A stretch of DNA of 64,000 bases, taken from positions 1-64,000 of the forward strand of contig NZ_BCFK01000023.1 in NCBI RefSeq assembly GCF_001417815.1, in the 5' to 3' direction. This document shows positions 51,144-60,497 of the stretch, piece after piece; the stretch's first letter is position 1, and every line of letters starts with the position of its first letter. Both the position numbers and the translations under genes were made by a program. The stretch is from Bifidobacterium aesculapii (GTDB lineage: Bacteria > Actinomycetota > Actinomycetes > Actinomycetales > Bifidobacteriaceae). The notes beneath the pieces were generated by a model. The model was given only the letters and a program-made list of their open reading frames with translations, was not told the DNA's origin and did no database searches.

Positions 51144-52693
51144 TGCCGCAACTGCGCGACAGCGGCACGCGCGCCGCTCACGATGCGGGCGCGACGCCGG
51201 CCGCCGAACTCGACGGCTTCCAGCGCATCTTCGGCATCGAAACCGAATACGGCGTGTCCGTCACCGGCGCGGACCGGCCGGTGGACGCCGGTCAGGTCGC
51301 GATGACGATGTTCCAGCCGGTCGTCTCGCGCGCCCGCTCCACGAACACGTATCTTGACAACGGCGCCCGGCTCTACCTCGACGTCGGCTCCCATCCGGAG
51401 TATGCGACGGCCGAGGCGCGCGATCCGCTCGACGCGCTCGCGCAGGACGCGGCGGGGGAGCGGATCATGGCGTCGCTGGCCGCCGAGGCGCAGAAGCGCC
51501 TGCGGGAAAGCCACGGCGCCGGCGCCGCGATCCACGTGTTCAAAAACAACGTCGACTCCGCGGGCCACGCGTTCGGATGCCATGAGAACTATCTCGTGCG
51601 CCGGTTCGTGCCGTTGGAGACCATCGAACGCCAGCTGCTGCCGTTCCTCATCACCCGTCAGCTGTACACGGGCGCGGGCCGTTTCACGTCCGACGGATTC
51701 CAGATCACGCAGCGAGCCGACTTCCTCGACGAAGCCGTCTCGTCCGCGACGACGCGTTCGCGCCCGATGGTCAACACGCGTGACGAACCGCACGCCGACC
51801 CCGAATCGTTCCGTCGCCTGCACGTCATCATCGGCGACTCGAACCGTTCCCATTGGGCCACGTGGATGAAGCTCGCATCCACGCATCTCGTCCTGTGCGT
51901 CATCGAGGAGGCGGTGCGCCGCGGCGTGCCGAGCGGATTCGAGGATCTCGCGTTCGACGATCCCGCCGCCGCGAACCGCATGGTCAGCCGGTGGCTGGAC
52001 GCGGATGCGGCGGAGCATGCCGAGTCGGGGGCGTCGCCGGTCGACGCGCTGGCGGTGCAGCACCGCTATCTCGACGCCGTCGAAGCGTTCGTGCGCGGGC
52101 GGCACGCGGCCGTCGCCGCGTCCCTGCCGCGCACGGACGTCGACGCGGTGCTCGACGCGTGGCGTTGGGCGTTGGACGCGCTCGGACGACGCGATGTCGC
52201 CGCGCTCGCCACGCGCGTCGACTGGGCGGCGAAATACCGCCTCGCCGAGGCGATGCGACGACGGAAGGGCGGCGATCTTCCCCTCGCGCAGCTGGAACGG
52301 ATGGAACTCGACTACCATGACGTGGCCAACGGGCGGCTCTACGCCTCGCTCGTCGCGCACGGCCAGCTTGCGGAAGGGGTGTCAGGAGTCGTGCCGGCGG
52401 GCGACGGCGACGGTACGTGCGCTGATGGATGCGGCGACGTGCGCGACGGTTCGACGACGATGGACGCGCTGGTGCGGCGTGCGATGCACACGCCGCCGGC
52501 GGACACGCGCGCGGCCCTGCGCGGCGCGTTCGTGCGGCGCGCGCTCGACGCGGGCGCGCAGTTCTCCTGCGACTGGACCACGCTGGTCGTCTCCGCGCCG
52601 TTGCGCCGCGAGACCACGCTCCTCGATCCGTTCCATGCCGGGGAGACCGACGACTACCGTGCGCTGATGGCCGCGTTGCAGACGAACCGTTGA
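51143..52693 (+). CDS. pafA: Pup-protein ligase PafA
   Basis: A 516-residue ligase that activates Pup's C-terminal Glu with ATP and links it to substrate lysines. FQRIFGIETEYGVSVTGADR carries the catalytic motif, RLYLDVGSHPEYATAEARDP and HVFKNNVDSAGHAFGCHENY the nucleotide site, and VNTRDEPHADPESFRRLHVI the metal ligands. The Dop-specific loop is absent. A 25-residue Gly/Asp-rich insertion lies at about 413-438. Its start overlaps the pup stop (TGATG), indicating coupling. Confidence 0.95.
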   Translation: MPQLRDSGTRAAHDAGATPAAELDGFQRIFGIETEYGVSVTGADRPVDAGQVAMTMFQPVVSRARSTNTYLDNGARLYLDVGSHPEYATAEARDPLDALAQDAAGERIMASLAAEAQKRLRESHGAGAAIHVFKNNVDSAGHAFGCHENYLVRRFVPLETIERQLLPFLITRQLYTGAGRFTSDGFQITQRADFLDEAVSSATTRSRPMVNTRDEPHADPESFRRLHVIIGDSNRSHWATWMKLASTHLVLCVIEEAVRRGVPSGFEDLAFDDPAAANRMVSRWLDADAAEHAESGASPVDALAVQHRYLDAVEAFVRGRHAAVAASLPRTDVDAVLDAWRWALDALGRRDVAALATRVDWAAKYRLAEAMRRRKGGDLPLAQLERMELDYHDVANGRLYASLVAHGQLAEGVSGVVPAGDGDGTCADGCGDVRDGSTTMDALVRRAMHTPPADTRAALRGAFVRRALDAGAQFSCDWTTLVVSAPLRRETTLLDPFHAGETDDYRALMAALQTNR

Positions 52694-52729
52694 GACGGGC
52701 CGCAGGCGCGCGTGCGCCGCGGGATACGA

Positions 52730-52768
52730 GAGGGCCTCCGACCGTATTGTGTACGGTCGGAGGCCCTC
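52730..52768 (+). terminator. Terminator between pafA and hup
   Basis: A perfect 17-bp stem (52730-52746 with 52752-52768, loop TTGTG) 36 bp after the pafA stop and 45 bp from the convergent hup stop. It probably serves both directions. Confidence 0.8.
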
Positions 52769-52812
52769 GGCAATCTATGATGCTTCGCGCGTCATCATGC
52801 GCGCGGGAAGAC

Positions 52813-53097
52813 TCACTTGTTGGTGACGGCCTTCTTCAGCAGGGAGCCGGCGGAGATGCGCACGCCGTAGGTGGCGGGGATCTCGATGGTCTCGCCGGTG
52901 CGCGGGTTGCGGCCCGTGCGGGCGGCGCGCTTGACGCGCTCGGCGGAGAACAGGCCGGTCAGCTTCAGGCCTTCGCCGGACTGCATGGCCTCGACGAACA
53001 CGTCCTGGAAGGCGTTGACGGCGGCCTCGGCCTGCGCCTTGGTCAGGTTGGACTTCTGGGCGATCTTCGACACGAGATCAGACTTGTTGTATGCCAT
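52813..53097 (-). CDS. hup: DNA-binding protein HU
   Basis: A 94-residue histone-like protein that bends and compacts DNA. MAYNKSDLVSKIAQKSNLTK is the typical N-terminus and the beta-arm region reads ARTGRNPRTGETIEIPATYG. It is a short HU without the lysine/alanine-rich tail of mycobacterial HupB. AAGGATG precedes the ATG. Upstream there is a TATCAT and a repeated ATGCGCTAT near 53164 and 53186. Confidence 0.96.
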   Translation of the reverse strand: MAYNKSDLVSKIAQKSNLTKAQAEAAVNAFQDVFVEAMQSGEGLKLTGLFSAERVKRAARTGRNPRTGETIEIPATYGVRISAGSLLKKAVTNK

Positions 53098-53371
53098 GAA
53101 AGCATCCTTCTTTGTCCGGGGACCGGCCGCTTGGCCGCCGGTCCGTGTATTTCATCAATGATGATAGCGCATGATGAGGCCAAATAGCGCATTTTCCAAC
53201 GATTTCCCGTGTTATTGCATGCATTGGCCGCGAGTGTCTCCACATTTTCATTACATATGTAGTGTGTGTATGGGCATGTGGGGGATTCTGCGCAGAAGCG
53301 CGTGAATTCCGCGGTATTCCAAGGTTTGCGGCGCCGGCACGGTCACAGCGTCGGTCACAGCGCCGCTCCGG

Positions 53372-55804
53372 TCAGATCATGTCGCGCCTGTCCAACCAAC
53401 GCATCGCCAACGCGCCCAGCGGGATGCGCAGCCAGTAGAACAGCGCGCGGTACAGCAGCGTGGCCGACAGCGCGACGCCGGCGGGAACGCCTGCCGCGCC
53501 GAACGAGAACGTGAGCGCCGCCTCGACGCCGCCCAGGCCGCCGGGCGTGGGCACTGCGGAACCGACCGCATTGGCCACGAGGAAGATGAACAGCGTCTCC
53601 AGCGGATTGGTCATGTGCCCGAACGCGAGCAGCGCCGCCCAGAACTCCAGGCCGGTGCACACGTTGAGCAGCAGCATGCCGGCCACGCTGAAGGCCAGTT
53701 CCCGGGGATTGGTGAGCACGTCGACCAGCTGGCGCGCATACGCCTTGGCCAACGGCAGCAGACGGTCGGTGACCAGATGACGCAACGGCGGAATCATCAT
53801 GGCGACGGCCGCGGCCATGAGCACGATGCCGATGATGGTGATCAGCGTGTTCGTCGGGATCATGCCGCTCAGCGCGTCGCTGCCCGTGAACAGGCCGATG
53901 ACGAGCAGCATGACGACGGTGCCGCCGTAGTAGACGGCCATCACGGCGCTCATGATGGCCGTGGCCGTGGTGTTGCGGTAGCCGGCCCTGCGCAGGAACT
54001 GCAGGTTGACGAAGGCGGGGCCCACGCCTGCCGGCATCGACACGACGGCGAAGCCCTGCGCCACCTGGGACATGAAGACGCCCAACGGCCTGCGCTTGTC
54101 GCGGTCGATGAATGCGCCGAGCTCGATGGAGGAGCCGACGATCGCCAGCACCTCGAACACCAGACATACGAGCGCCATCACCGGATTCGCGTTCCTCACC
54201 GCGGCGATCACCTCGTCCGGCTTGAGCTGGGTGAACACCACGGCGGCGGCGACCACGAGCAGCGCCACGCCCACGAACGAGCGGAAACTGAAACGCGACA
54301 ACTTCACCGGCGCCATCGCCTCGGCCTCGTCCTGCGGCATCAGCGCGCGCAGACGTGCGCGCAGATCGTCCAGAAGATGCTTGTCCCAGCCCGCCATCGC
54401 GCGCGTGCGCATGGGAATGGCGACCTTCTGCACGAACGGCGCCAGGGACGTCATCACGTCCACGCCCCACACGTCGCAGCCGGTGGCGACGGCCCGTTCG
54501 GGCCCCACCGCCACGGCGAGCAGGACGAGCAGCTGCACATGGTCGAGGGCGACGTTCGGCGCGGTGCTCGCGTCGTCGCCGTTCTGCCATCCTGCGATGA
54601 TCGGCGTGCCGGATTCGAGGCGTGCGATGGTGTCCGGGGTGATGCGCCGATGCGTGTAGCCGCGCCGGTTCGCCACCGACAGGAACCGCATGAGCGCGAC
54701 CGTGTCGCGGTCTTCGAGCGTGTCGAGATTGCAGGAGACCATGATGTCGTCGCCCTGCAGCACGAGGATTGACGTCTCGCCGGTGTCGGCCACGCCGTAG
54801 ACGCGCGGCGTGGGAAGACCCGCGTTCTTGAGTCCGAGGATCATCGCCATATGATGCTGCGTCGCCTCGCGGGGTGAGCGGTCGCGGCGCATGGGCACGC
54901 CGGTGAACCGGATCCATTGCCACAGTTGGCGCAGGTACCCGGCCGTGCGCACCTGGCTGTCCAGCGCGGAGACGACGAAATGCCGCCCCTGGTCGTCCTC
55001 GGCGTCGTACAGGCGCGATCCCTCGACCAGATCGTCGTCGAGCGTGGCGTTCAACGAACCGTGCGACGGTTCGACGTCGAGGCGACGGCTCAGCGAGGTG
55101 ATCGTCAGGCCGATGCCCGCGAGCGCCTGCACGAGCTCGGCGCCCCACGCGCCCTGGTTCTTCGTGCCGATCGCATACCGCATGAGCATGCCGACGAGGC
55201 GCCCGGCGGCGAACGAGACGATCACGCCGGACACGGAGTTCACGGACAATGCGATGAGCAGTGCCGCCACGACGTAGAGGATGTTCCACCCCCATTTGAC
55301 GGCGGAACGCGTGCGGCGCGGGCCGGCGACCGTGAGCAACGCCGCCGCGCCCGCATAGAAGTCGGGGAGCAGTCGCGCGCCGAACGTCGTGCTCGCCGAG
55401 CTCAACGCGGACACCATCGTGATGTCGTCGATGCCGGAGACGGCCAACGAGATGCCCCACGCCGCCGCCATGCCGCCGAACATGGCGACGACGGCCAGCG
55501 TGGCCTGCATCCACTCGCGTCCGATCAGCAGCTGCGCGATCGCCATCATGACGATGAGCACGATCGCGAGCTGCTGCAGCATCGTGGTCGGCAGGTCGAC
55601 CATCCAGTTCAGCGCCTGTCCGGCGGTGTGCGCGTCCGATTCGACGCCGGTGACGAATCCGTTCAGATACGTCGCGGACAGCATCGTCACGACGGCGAGC
55701 AGCACCGCGGCGGCGGCATGGAGCAGGTCGCCGAAATCGTGGATGCGTTTCGGTGGCACGTCGTCGATGCGCGGCGACGACGTGCCGTTGGTTGTCTGCG
55801 GCAA
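53372..55804 (-). CDS. Large membrane protein with C-terminal flippase-like (LPG synthase TM / UPF0104) domain
   Basis: An 810-residue protein in three parts: an N-terminal membrane region of about six helices (30-235); a soluble middle of about 250 residues resembling a degenerate protein-kinase or lipopolysaccharide-kinase fold (GSRLYDAEDDQGRHFVVSAL, ILVLQGDDIMVS); and a C-terminal membrane domain of about seven helices. The last domain has SMPAGVGPAFVNLQFLRRAG and VPTPGGLGGVEAALTFSFGA, the PxPGGxGxxE motif of the MprF/UPF0104 family. It may move or modify envelope lipids. It precedes no obvious partner; purB lies 21 bp upstream on the same strand. Confidence 0.78.
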   Translation of the reverse strand: MPQTTNGTSSPRIDDVPPKRIHDFGDLLHAAAAVLLAVVTMLSATYLNGFVTGVESDAHTAGQALNWMVDLPTTMLQQLAIVLIVMMAIAQLLIGREWMQATLAVVAMFGGMAAAWGISLAVSGIDDITMVSALSSASTTFGARLLPDFYAGAAALLTVAGPRRTRSAVKWGWNILYVVAALLIALSVNSVSGVIVSFAAGRLVGMLMRYAIGTKNQGAWGAELVQALAGIGLTITSLSRRLDVEPSHGSLNATLDDDLVEGSRLYDAEDDQGRHFVVSALDSQVRTAGYLRQLWQWIRFTGVPMRRDRSPREATQHHMAMILGLKNAGLPTPRVYGVADTGETSILVLQGDDIMVSCNLDTLEDRDTVALMRFLSVANRRGYTHRRITPDTIARLESGTPIIAGWQNGDDASTAPNVALDHVQLLVLLAVAVGPERAVATGCDVWGVDVMTSLAPFVQKVAIPMRTRAMAGWDKHLLDDLRARLRALMPQDEAEAMAPVKLSRFSFRSFVGVALLVVAAAVVFTQLKPDEVIAAVRNANPVMALVCLVFEVLAIVGSSIELGAFIDRDKRRPLGVFMSQVAQGFAVVSMPAGVGPAFVNLQFLRRAGYRNTTATAIMSAVMAVYYGGTVVMLLVIGLFTGSDALSGMIPTNTLITIIGIVLMAAAVAMMIPPLRHLVTDRLLPLAKAYARQLVDVLTNPRELAFSVAGMLLLNVCTGLEFWAALLAFGHMTNPLETLFIFLVANAVGSAVPTPGGLGGVEAALTFSFGAAGVPAGVALSATLLYRALFYWLRIPLGALAMRWLDRRDMI

Positions 55805-55825
55805 GATCCGGCTCCTCGCGCGGCC

Positions 55826-57262
55826 TCAGCGGTCGAAGTCGACGAGCTTCGACGCCGCGCCCGTGTAGGTGGCGGGGGTGAGAGCCTTGAGGCGCGCGGC
55901 GGTTTCGGGGTCGAAGGATTGCTGGTCGATGAACGCCTCGACCTGCGCCTTGTCGATCGTGTGGCCGCGCATGAGCTCCTTGACCTTCTCGTACGGCTTG
56001 TCCATGCCGGGCAGACCCTTGAGCTCGCAGGCGCGCATGGCCGTCTGGATGGGCTCGCCGAGCACCTCCCAGTTGGTGTCGAGCTCATGCGCGATCACAT
56101 GCTCGTTCGGGTGGATGGACTTGAGACCGCCCATCAGGTTGTACAGGGCGAGCTGCGAGTAGCCGAGCGCGGAGCCGATGTTGCGCTGCGTGGTCGAATC
56201 GGTCAGATCGCGCTGCCAGCGGGATTCCACCAGCGTGGCGGACAGCGTGTCCAGCAGCGAGCAGGACAGTTCGAAGTTGGCCTCCGCGTTCTCGAAGCGG
56301 ATCGGGTTCACCTTGTGCGGCATCGTGGAGGAGCCGGTCGCCCCCTTGACGGGCACCTGCGCGAACACGCCGCGCGAGATGTACATCCACACGTCCACGC
56401 ACAGGTTGTGCATGATGCGGTTCGCGTGGGAGATGGTCGAGTAGAGCTCGGCCTGCCAGTCGTGGGATTCGATCTGGGTGGTCAGCGGGTTCCAGGTCAG
56501 GCCCATGCGGTTGGCGACGAACTCGCGCGATACGGCGATCCAATCGACGTCGGGGCAGGCGGCCAGATGCGCGCCGAACGTGCCGGTCGCGCCGTTGATC
56601 TTGCCGAGGTACTCCTGGTTTTCGATGTGCTTCAGCTGGCGGTTCAGACGGTACACGTAGACGGCGAGCTCCTTGCCGAGCGTGGTCGGCGTGGCCGGCT
56701 GGCCGTGCGTGAGGGAGAGCAGCGGCATGTCGCGGAACTCGTCGGCCTTGGCGGCGAGATGGTCGATGATCTCCTTGAACGCCGGGGTCCACACGCTTTC
56801 GACGGCGTTCTTCACGCAGCGGGCGATCGACAGGTTGTTGATGTCCTCGGAGGTGCAGGCGAAGTGCACGAGCGTCTTGAGCGCGTCGTTGATGTGCGTC
56901 AGCTCGGCCGGAGCCTTGTCGATCTGGTCGTCGATGTAGTATTCCACGGCCTTCACGTCGTGGTGGGTGACGGCCTCGTGCGCGGCGTGCTGTTTGATGC
57001 CTTCGGCGCCGAAATCCTCGGGGATGGCGCGCAGGAACGCCTGCTCGGCCTCGGTGAACGGCTCGACGCCGTCGATGACGGGCTTGTTGCCGTTGCCGTC
57101 GAAGCCGTTGGCCAGGAGGATCATCCATTCGACCTCGACGCGCATGCGCTCGCGGTTCAGGGCCGGTTCGCTCAGGTATTCGACGAGCGGGGCGGTGGCG
57201 TTGTGGTAGCGGCCATCGAGCGGGGTCAATGCGATTGCGGGGGAAATATCGGTAAGCTTCAT
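55826..57262 (-). CDS. purB: Adenylosuccinate lyase
   Basis: A 478-residue enzyme of purine synthesis that cleaves SAICAR and adenylosuccinate. The superfamily signature GATGSSTMPHKVNPIRFENA contains the catalytic serine loop. THGQPATPTTLGKELAVYVY and TSEDINNLSIARCVK are the other conserved blocks. The size and the ALTPLDGRYHNATAPL start match the longer proteobacterial-type PurB. The gene is probably cotranscribed with the flippase-like gene downstream. Confidence 0.96.
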   Translation of the reverse strand: MKLTDISPAIALTPLDGRYHNATAPLVEYLSEPALNRERMRVEVEWMILLANGFDGNGNKPVIDGVEPFTEAEQAFLRAIPEDFGAEGIKQHAAHEAVTHHDVKAVEYYIDDQIDKAPAELTHINDALKTLVHFACTSEDINNLSIARCVKNAVESVWTPAFKEIIDHLAAKADEFRDMPLLSLTHGQPATPTTLGKELAVYVYRLNRQLKHIENQEYLGKINGATGTFGAHLAACPDVDWIAVSREFVANRMGLTWNPLTTQIESHDWQAELYSTISHANRIMHNLCVDVWMYISRGVFAQVPVKGATGSSTMPHKVNPIRFENAEANFELSCSLLDTLSATLVESRWQRDLTDSTTQRNIGSALGYSQLALYNLMGGLKSIHPNEHVIAHELDTNWEVLGEPIQTAMRACELKGLPGMDKPYEKVKELMRGHTIDKAQVEAFIDQQSFDPETAARLKALTPATYTGAASKLVDFDR

Positions 57263-57320
57263 AACTCTTTAGGGTACTTCCAGCCGTGAACCGTGCCGTG
57301 TCCGTCATGCGCTTTGACGG

Positions 57321-57356
57321 CGGACGCCCGTCGGAGGGTATTCCGACGGGCGTCCG
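57321..57356 (-). terminator. Terminator of the Nif11-like gene
   Basis: A perfect 15-bp stem (57321-57335 with 57342-57356) 24 bp after the stop of the gene at 57380, between it and purB. Confidence 0.75.
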
Positions 57357-57379
57357 ATGGGGTGGGCAAACGCGGGAGG

Positions 57380-57592
57380 TCAGATGCCGAACTCCTTCTC
57401 CGCCTGCGTCCTGACGGAGTCGCCGACCAATTCGGCCGTGTCCGACTTGGCCTGTTCGATGCGGCCGAAGAACGCGTCCGCCTCCTCGTAGGTCAGCGGG
57501 TGGCCCGCCTCCTTGGCGATGGCCATGACCTCGTCGATGGTCTGCGCCGCCGCGAGCTTCTCGTCCAGTTCCTGTTCGCTGATGCCGGTCAT
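57380..57592 (-). CDS. 70-residue protein with Nif11-like pattern
   Basis: A small acidic helical protein. SEQELDEKLAAAQTIDEVMA then IAKEAGHPLTYEEADAFFGR resembles the Nif11 / nitrile-hydratase-like leader domain: a helix, a short L-A-K-E-A-G element, then a second helix. That domain serves as leader peptide in some RiPP precursors. Here no Gly-Gly cleavage site or Cys/Ser/Thr-rich core follows; the tail is SVRTQAEKEFGI. No modifying enzyme is nearby. A stand-alone Nif11-like regulatory or chaperone-like protein is as likely. GAAAGGAG precedes the ATG. Confidence 0.72.
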   Translation of the reverse strand: MTGISEQELDEKLAAAQTIDEVMAIAKEAGHPLTYEEADAFFGRIEQAKSDTAELVGDSVRTQAEKEFGI

Positions 57593-57788
57593 GATCGGCT
57601 CCTTTCCGTCACGGCGCGGCCCCCGCGTACGCCTCCATCGGCGTCGGCGGGCGGTCCGGCCGCTTCGGGAACCCCGCCTTCGGGATTCCTTGGCTGATTA
57701 CAGTTCTAGTCGTTCGCGCCGCCGCCTGCCAGCGGTCCGCCGGCGTTTCTCACGGTTCTCGTGCTAAGCCCAAAGGGGAGGATTCGTT

Positions 57789-58172
57789 ATGGATGACGAT
57801 GAGCTGCGGTGGATATCCGGGACGTTGGAACGGTTGTCGCGTTCCGCGTTCCGCGCGAAGTTCGTTCTGACGGACAAGGACCGCGCCTATGCGCGCGCCA
57901 AGGGCAAGGAGACGATTGACCGGCACGCGCGTGAGATGCTTCGCGCCCGCGTCGGCGACGCCGTGCCGAAGAACGACGGCCGCCAGACCCCGTGGCGCGG
58001 GCACCCCGTGTTCACCGCCCAGCACGCCACCGCCACCTGCTGCCGCGGTTGCATCGAGAAATGGCATCATATTCCCAAAGGCCGCGCCCTGACCGACGTC
58101 GAGGTGAACCGTCTCGCCGACCTCGTCATGGCCTGGATCGAACGCGACCTTACGAACCATCCGGCGTGCTGA
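57789..58172 (+). CDS. DUF4186 family protein
   Basis: A 127-residue protein of unknown function. Family-like features are RLSRSAFRAKFVLTDKDRAY, HAREMLRARVGDAVPKNDGR, and the cysteine/histidine cluster GHPVFTAQHATATCCRGCIE with KWHHIPKGRAL, which could bind a metal. GGGGAGG lies before the ATG. It stands alone between two divergently or convergently placed neighbours and ends at a perfect hairpin before tRNA-Arg. Confidence 0.8.
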   Translation: MDDDELRWISGTLERLSRSAFRAKFVLTDKDRAYARAKGKETIDRHAREMLRARVGDAVPKNDGRQTPWRGHPVFTAQHATATCCRGCIEKWHHIPKGRALTDVEVNRLADLVMAWIERDLTNHPAC

Positions 58173-58235
58173 TGTCCTCCGCGCGATTGTCGTGCGCTGA
58201 GGACCCGTTCCCGCACGAAAATCGTGCAGATATAG

Positions 58236-58272
58236 GGAATCCCTTGGAACCGCAACGATTCCAAGGGATTCC
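58236..58272 (+). terminator. Hairpin between DUF4186 gene and tRNA-Arg
   Basis: Perfect 14-bp stem (GGAATCCCTTGGAA and complement) with a 9-base loop, just before the convergent tRNA gene. Confidence 0.75.
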
Positions 58273-58276
58273 GTGG

Positions 58277-58350
58277 TGACCCCGGCCGGGCTCGAACCGG
58301 CGACCTACAGATTAGAAGTCAGTTGCTCTATCCAGCTGAGCTACGGGGCC
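58277..58350 (-). tRNA. tRNA-Arg (anticodon TCT)
   Basis: Minus strand: acceptor GGCCCCG pairing with CGGGGTC (one G-T pair), D arm TAGCTCAGCTGGATAGAGC, anticodon loop CTTCTAA giving TCT, T arm GCCGG-TTCGAGC-CCGGC, discriminator A. One mismatch in the anticodon stem. Confidence 0.93.
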
Positions 58351-58545
58351 AAACCTGACACAGTGTAATCGCAGGGGTGTAAAACCGCCACAAGCCGGCG
58401 GCATCCGCGCGCTGCCGCCGCCCATCAGGGGACACCCTTAGGGGGTGCGCGCCGATGTCTGCGGTTATAGACTGAGCTGGACACGTGCTGAACGTCGCAT
58501 GAATCGCGGCACGTCCGCCACCGGCGGCGAACGGAGGGAGACGGC

Positions 58546-59277
58546 ATGCCCATGGAACGGCCCATCATCGAAGTGCGTCATCTGCGCAAGGAGTATCCGG
58601 CGGCGGACGAGACCGTCGTCGCGCTCGACGGCATCGACCTGGCCATTCCGCGCGGCCAGATCTGCTGCGTCTACGGCGAATCCGGCTCCGGCAAATCCAC
58701 CCTGCTCAACCAGCTCGCCGGCATGGAGAAACCCACGCGCGGCGGCGTGCGCATCGGCGGCACCGTCATCTCGCGTCTCGACGAGCGCGAACTCGCCGCG
58801 TTCCGCCAACGTCATCTCGGATTCGTGTTCCAGTCGTACAACCTGCTGCCCAACCTCACCGCCGTCGAGAACGTGGCGATGCCGCTCATGTTCCGCGGCG
58901 TGCCGAAGACGCAGCGCGAGAAGGCCGCGCGCGGCATGCTCAGACGCGTCGGCCTCGGCAAGCGGCTGAACCATTACCCGACGCAGATGTCCGGCGGCCA
59001 GCAGCAGCGCGTCGGCATCGCCCGCGCGTTCGTCGCCAGACCCCAGGTCGTGTTCGCCGACGAGCCGACCGGCAATCTCGATTCCAAAACCAAGATCGAC
59101 GTGATGGAGATGATCGTCTCCTTCGCGCGTGCCCTCGACCAGACCATCGTGCTCGTCACGCATGACGACAACATGGCCGCGTATGCAGACCGCGTCGTCA
59201 CCCTGCTCGACGGGCGCATCATCGACGACCGCCCCGTCGCGGCCGTCCCCGCATCGACCCAAGGAGCCTCGCGATGA
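58546..59277 (+). CDS. ABC transporter ATP-binding protein (MacB/LolD type)
   Basis: A 243-residue ATPase: Walker A CVYGESGSGKSTLLNQLAGM, signature QMSGGQQQRVGIARAFVARP, Walker B VVFADEPTGNLDSKT, all as in MacB/LolD/FtsE ATPases. FQSYNLLPNLTAVENVAMPL is the typical Q-loop region. It begins an operon with a CARDB-like surface protein and a MacB-type permease, overlapping the next gene by 4 bp. It should drive a mechanotransmission-type exporter rather than an importer. Confidence 0.95.
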   Translation: MPMERPIIEVRHLRKEYPAADETVVALDGIDLAIPRGQICCVYGESGSGKSTLLNQLAGMEKPTRGGVRIGGTVISRLDERELAAFRQRHLGFVFQSYNLLPNLTAVENVAMPLMFRGVPKTQREKAARGMLRRVGLGKRLNHYPTQMSGGQQQRVGIARAFVARPQVVFADEPTGNLDSKTKIDVMEMIVSFARALDQTIVLVTHDDNMAAYADRVVTLLDGRIIDDRPVAAVPASTQGASR

Positions 59278-60497
59278 CCATTCCCGCTTCCCGCACCAGC
59301 AGCCGCGCCCGTACCTGTGCCCGCACGCGCACCAGCCCGGCGTCCGCGTTGTTCGCGGCGCTCGTCGCGCTGTTCTCCGCATTTGCGCTGGTTTGCGGTC
59401 TCGCCGCCGCGCCCGCCGCCCGCGCGGACGACGGCGCCTCCGCCGACACCGCGGGTGCCGCGGCCCCCACGCCGGTCGCCGGACCGGTACCGAACATCAT
59501 CATCACGAACTTCACGTACGGCGACGGTTCGGTGCCGGTCGGCGGCGATTTCACGCTTGGTTTCACGTTCCAGAACATGGGGCGCGTCTCGGTGAGCAAC
59601 ATGGTCGTCACCGTGGACGGCGGCGAGAACTTCGCGATCGCCGGCGGCACGAACACGTTCTACTTCGACGTGCTGTACGCCGGCTATTCGCTCACGCAGA
59701 GCGTGCCGATGCAGGCGATGCAGACGGCCAAGAGCGGCGCGCAGCCGGTGCGGGTGAGCTTCAAATACGAGTATGTGGACAATGACGCGCGTTCGTCGAA
59801 CACGTCGGACATCACCGTCTCCGTGCCCGTCTCCCAGCCGGACCGCTTCCAGCTCAACGATCCGGTCGTGCCTGAGGATGCGACCGTCGACACCGAGACG
59901 ACGATCACGATGGACTACGTGAACAAAGGCAAGGGCGACATCGCGAACGTCGAGGCGTCGATCGAGGGCGACGGCATCGAGACCACGGTCAAGACGCAGT
60001 ACGTCGGCAATGTCGCGTCCGGCGCGAACGGTTCGATCGGGTTCGCGTTCACGCCGACCACGCCGGGAGAGATCGCGGCGAAACTGCACGTCAACTATGA
60101 GGATTCCGACGGCAAGGCGCAGTCGAAGGAGTTTCCGGTGACCGTCAACGTGGCCGAGCCCGCGCCGATGCCCGATGACGCCGCCATGACGGTCGACGAG
60201 GCGCAGCCGTCCACGCCGTGGTGGGTGTGGGCGCTGGCCGCGCTCGGCGTGGTCAGCGTCATCGTCGTGGTCGTGGTGGTCGTGCGCCGCCGGCGGAAGA
60301 AGGCGAAGGCGAAGGCCGCCGCCGCGGACGATGAGGATTGGGACGATTGGGGCAAGGACGTCGCGGCGCAGGCCGACGTCGCGTCGGCGCCGGTTCCGGC
60401 CGACGCCGCGGCCACGCAGGTGATCGCGGACCTTCCGGCCGCGCCCGGAGCCGACGGCGAGAAGAAGGCGCACGCGCGCGGCGGGGAACGCTCATGA
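59274..60497 (+). CDS. Membrane-anchored surface protein with CARDB-like domains
   Basis: A 407-residue exported protein. Signal peptide with hydrophobic core SALFAALVALFSAFALVCGL and cleavage near ARADDG; two beta-sandwich domains (about 75-180 and 185-300) of the CARDB/NEW3 kind, with PVGGDFTLGFTFQNMGRVSV and ETTITMDYVNKGKGDIANVE; one C-terminal helix (WWVWALAALGVVSVIVVVVV), then a basic and acidic cytoplasmic tail. The gene lies between ATPase and permease and overlaps both, so it probably forms part of the transporter, perhaps handling the cargo outside. Confidence 0.82.
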   Translation: MTIPASRTSSRARTCARTRTSPASALFAALVALFSAFALVCGLAAAPAARADDGASADTAGAAAPTPVAGPVPNIIITNFTYGDGSVPVGGDFTLGFTFQNMGRVSVSNMVVTVDGGENFAIAGGTNTFYFDVLYAGYSLTQSVPMQAMQTAKSGAQPVRVSFKYEYVDNDARSSNTSDITVSVPVSQPDRFQLNDPVVPEDATVDTETTITMDYVNKGKGDIANVEASIEGDGIETTVKTQYVGNVASGANGSIGFAFTPTTPGEIAAKLHVNYEDSDGKAQSKEFPVTVNVAEPAPMPDDAAMTVDEAQPSTPWWVWALAALGVVSVIVVVVVVVRRRRKKAKAKAAAADDEDWDDWGKDVAAQADVASAPVPADAAATQVIADLPAAPGADGEKKAHARGGERS

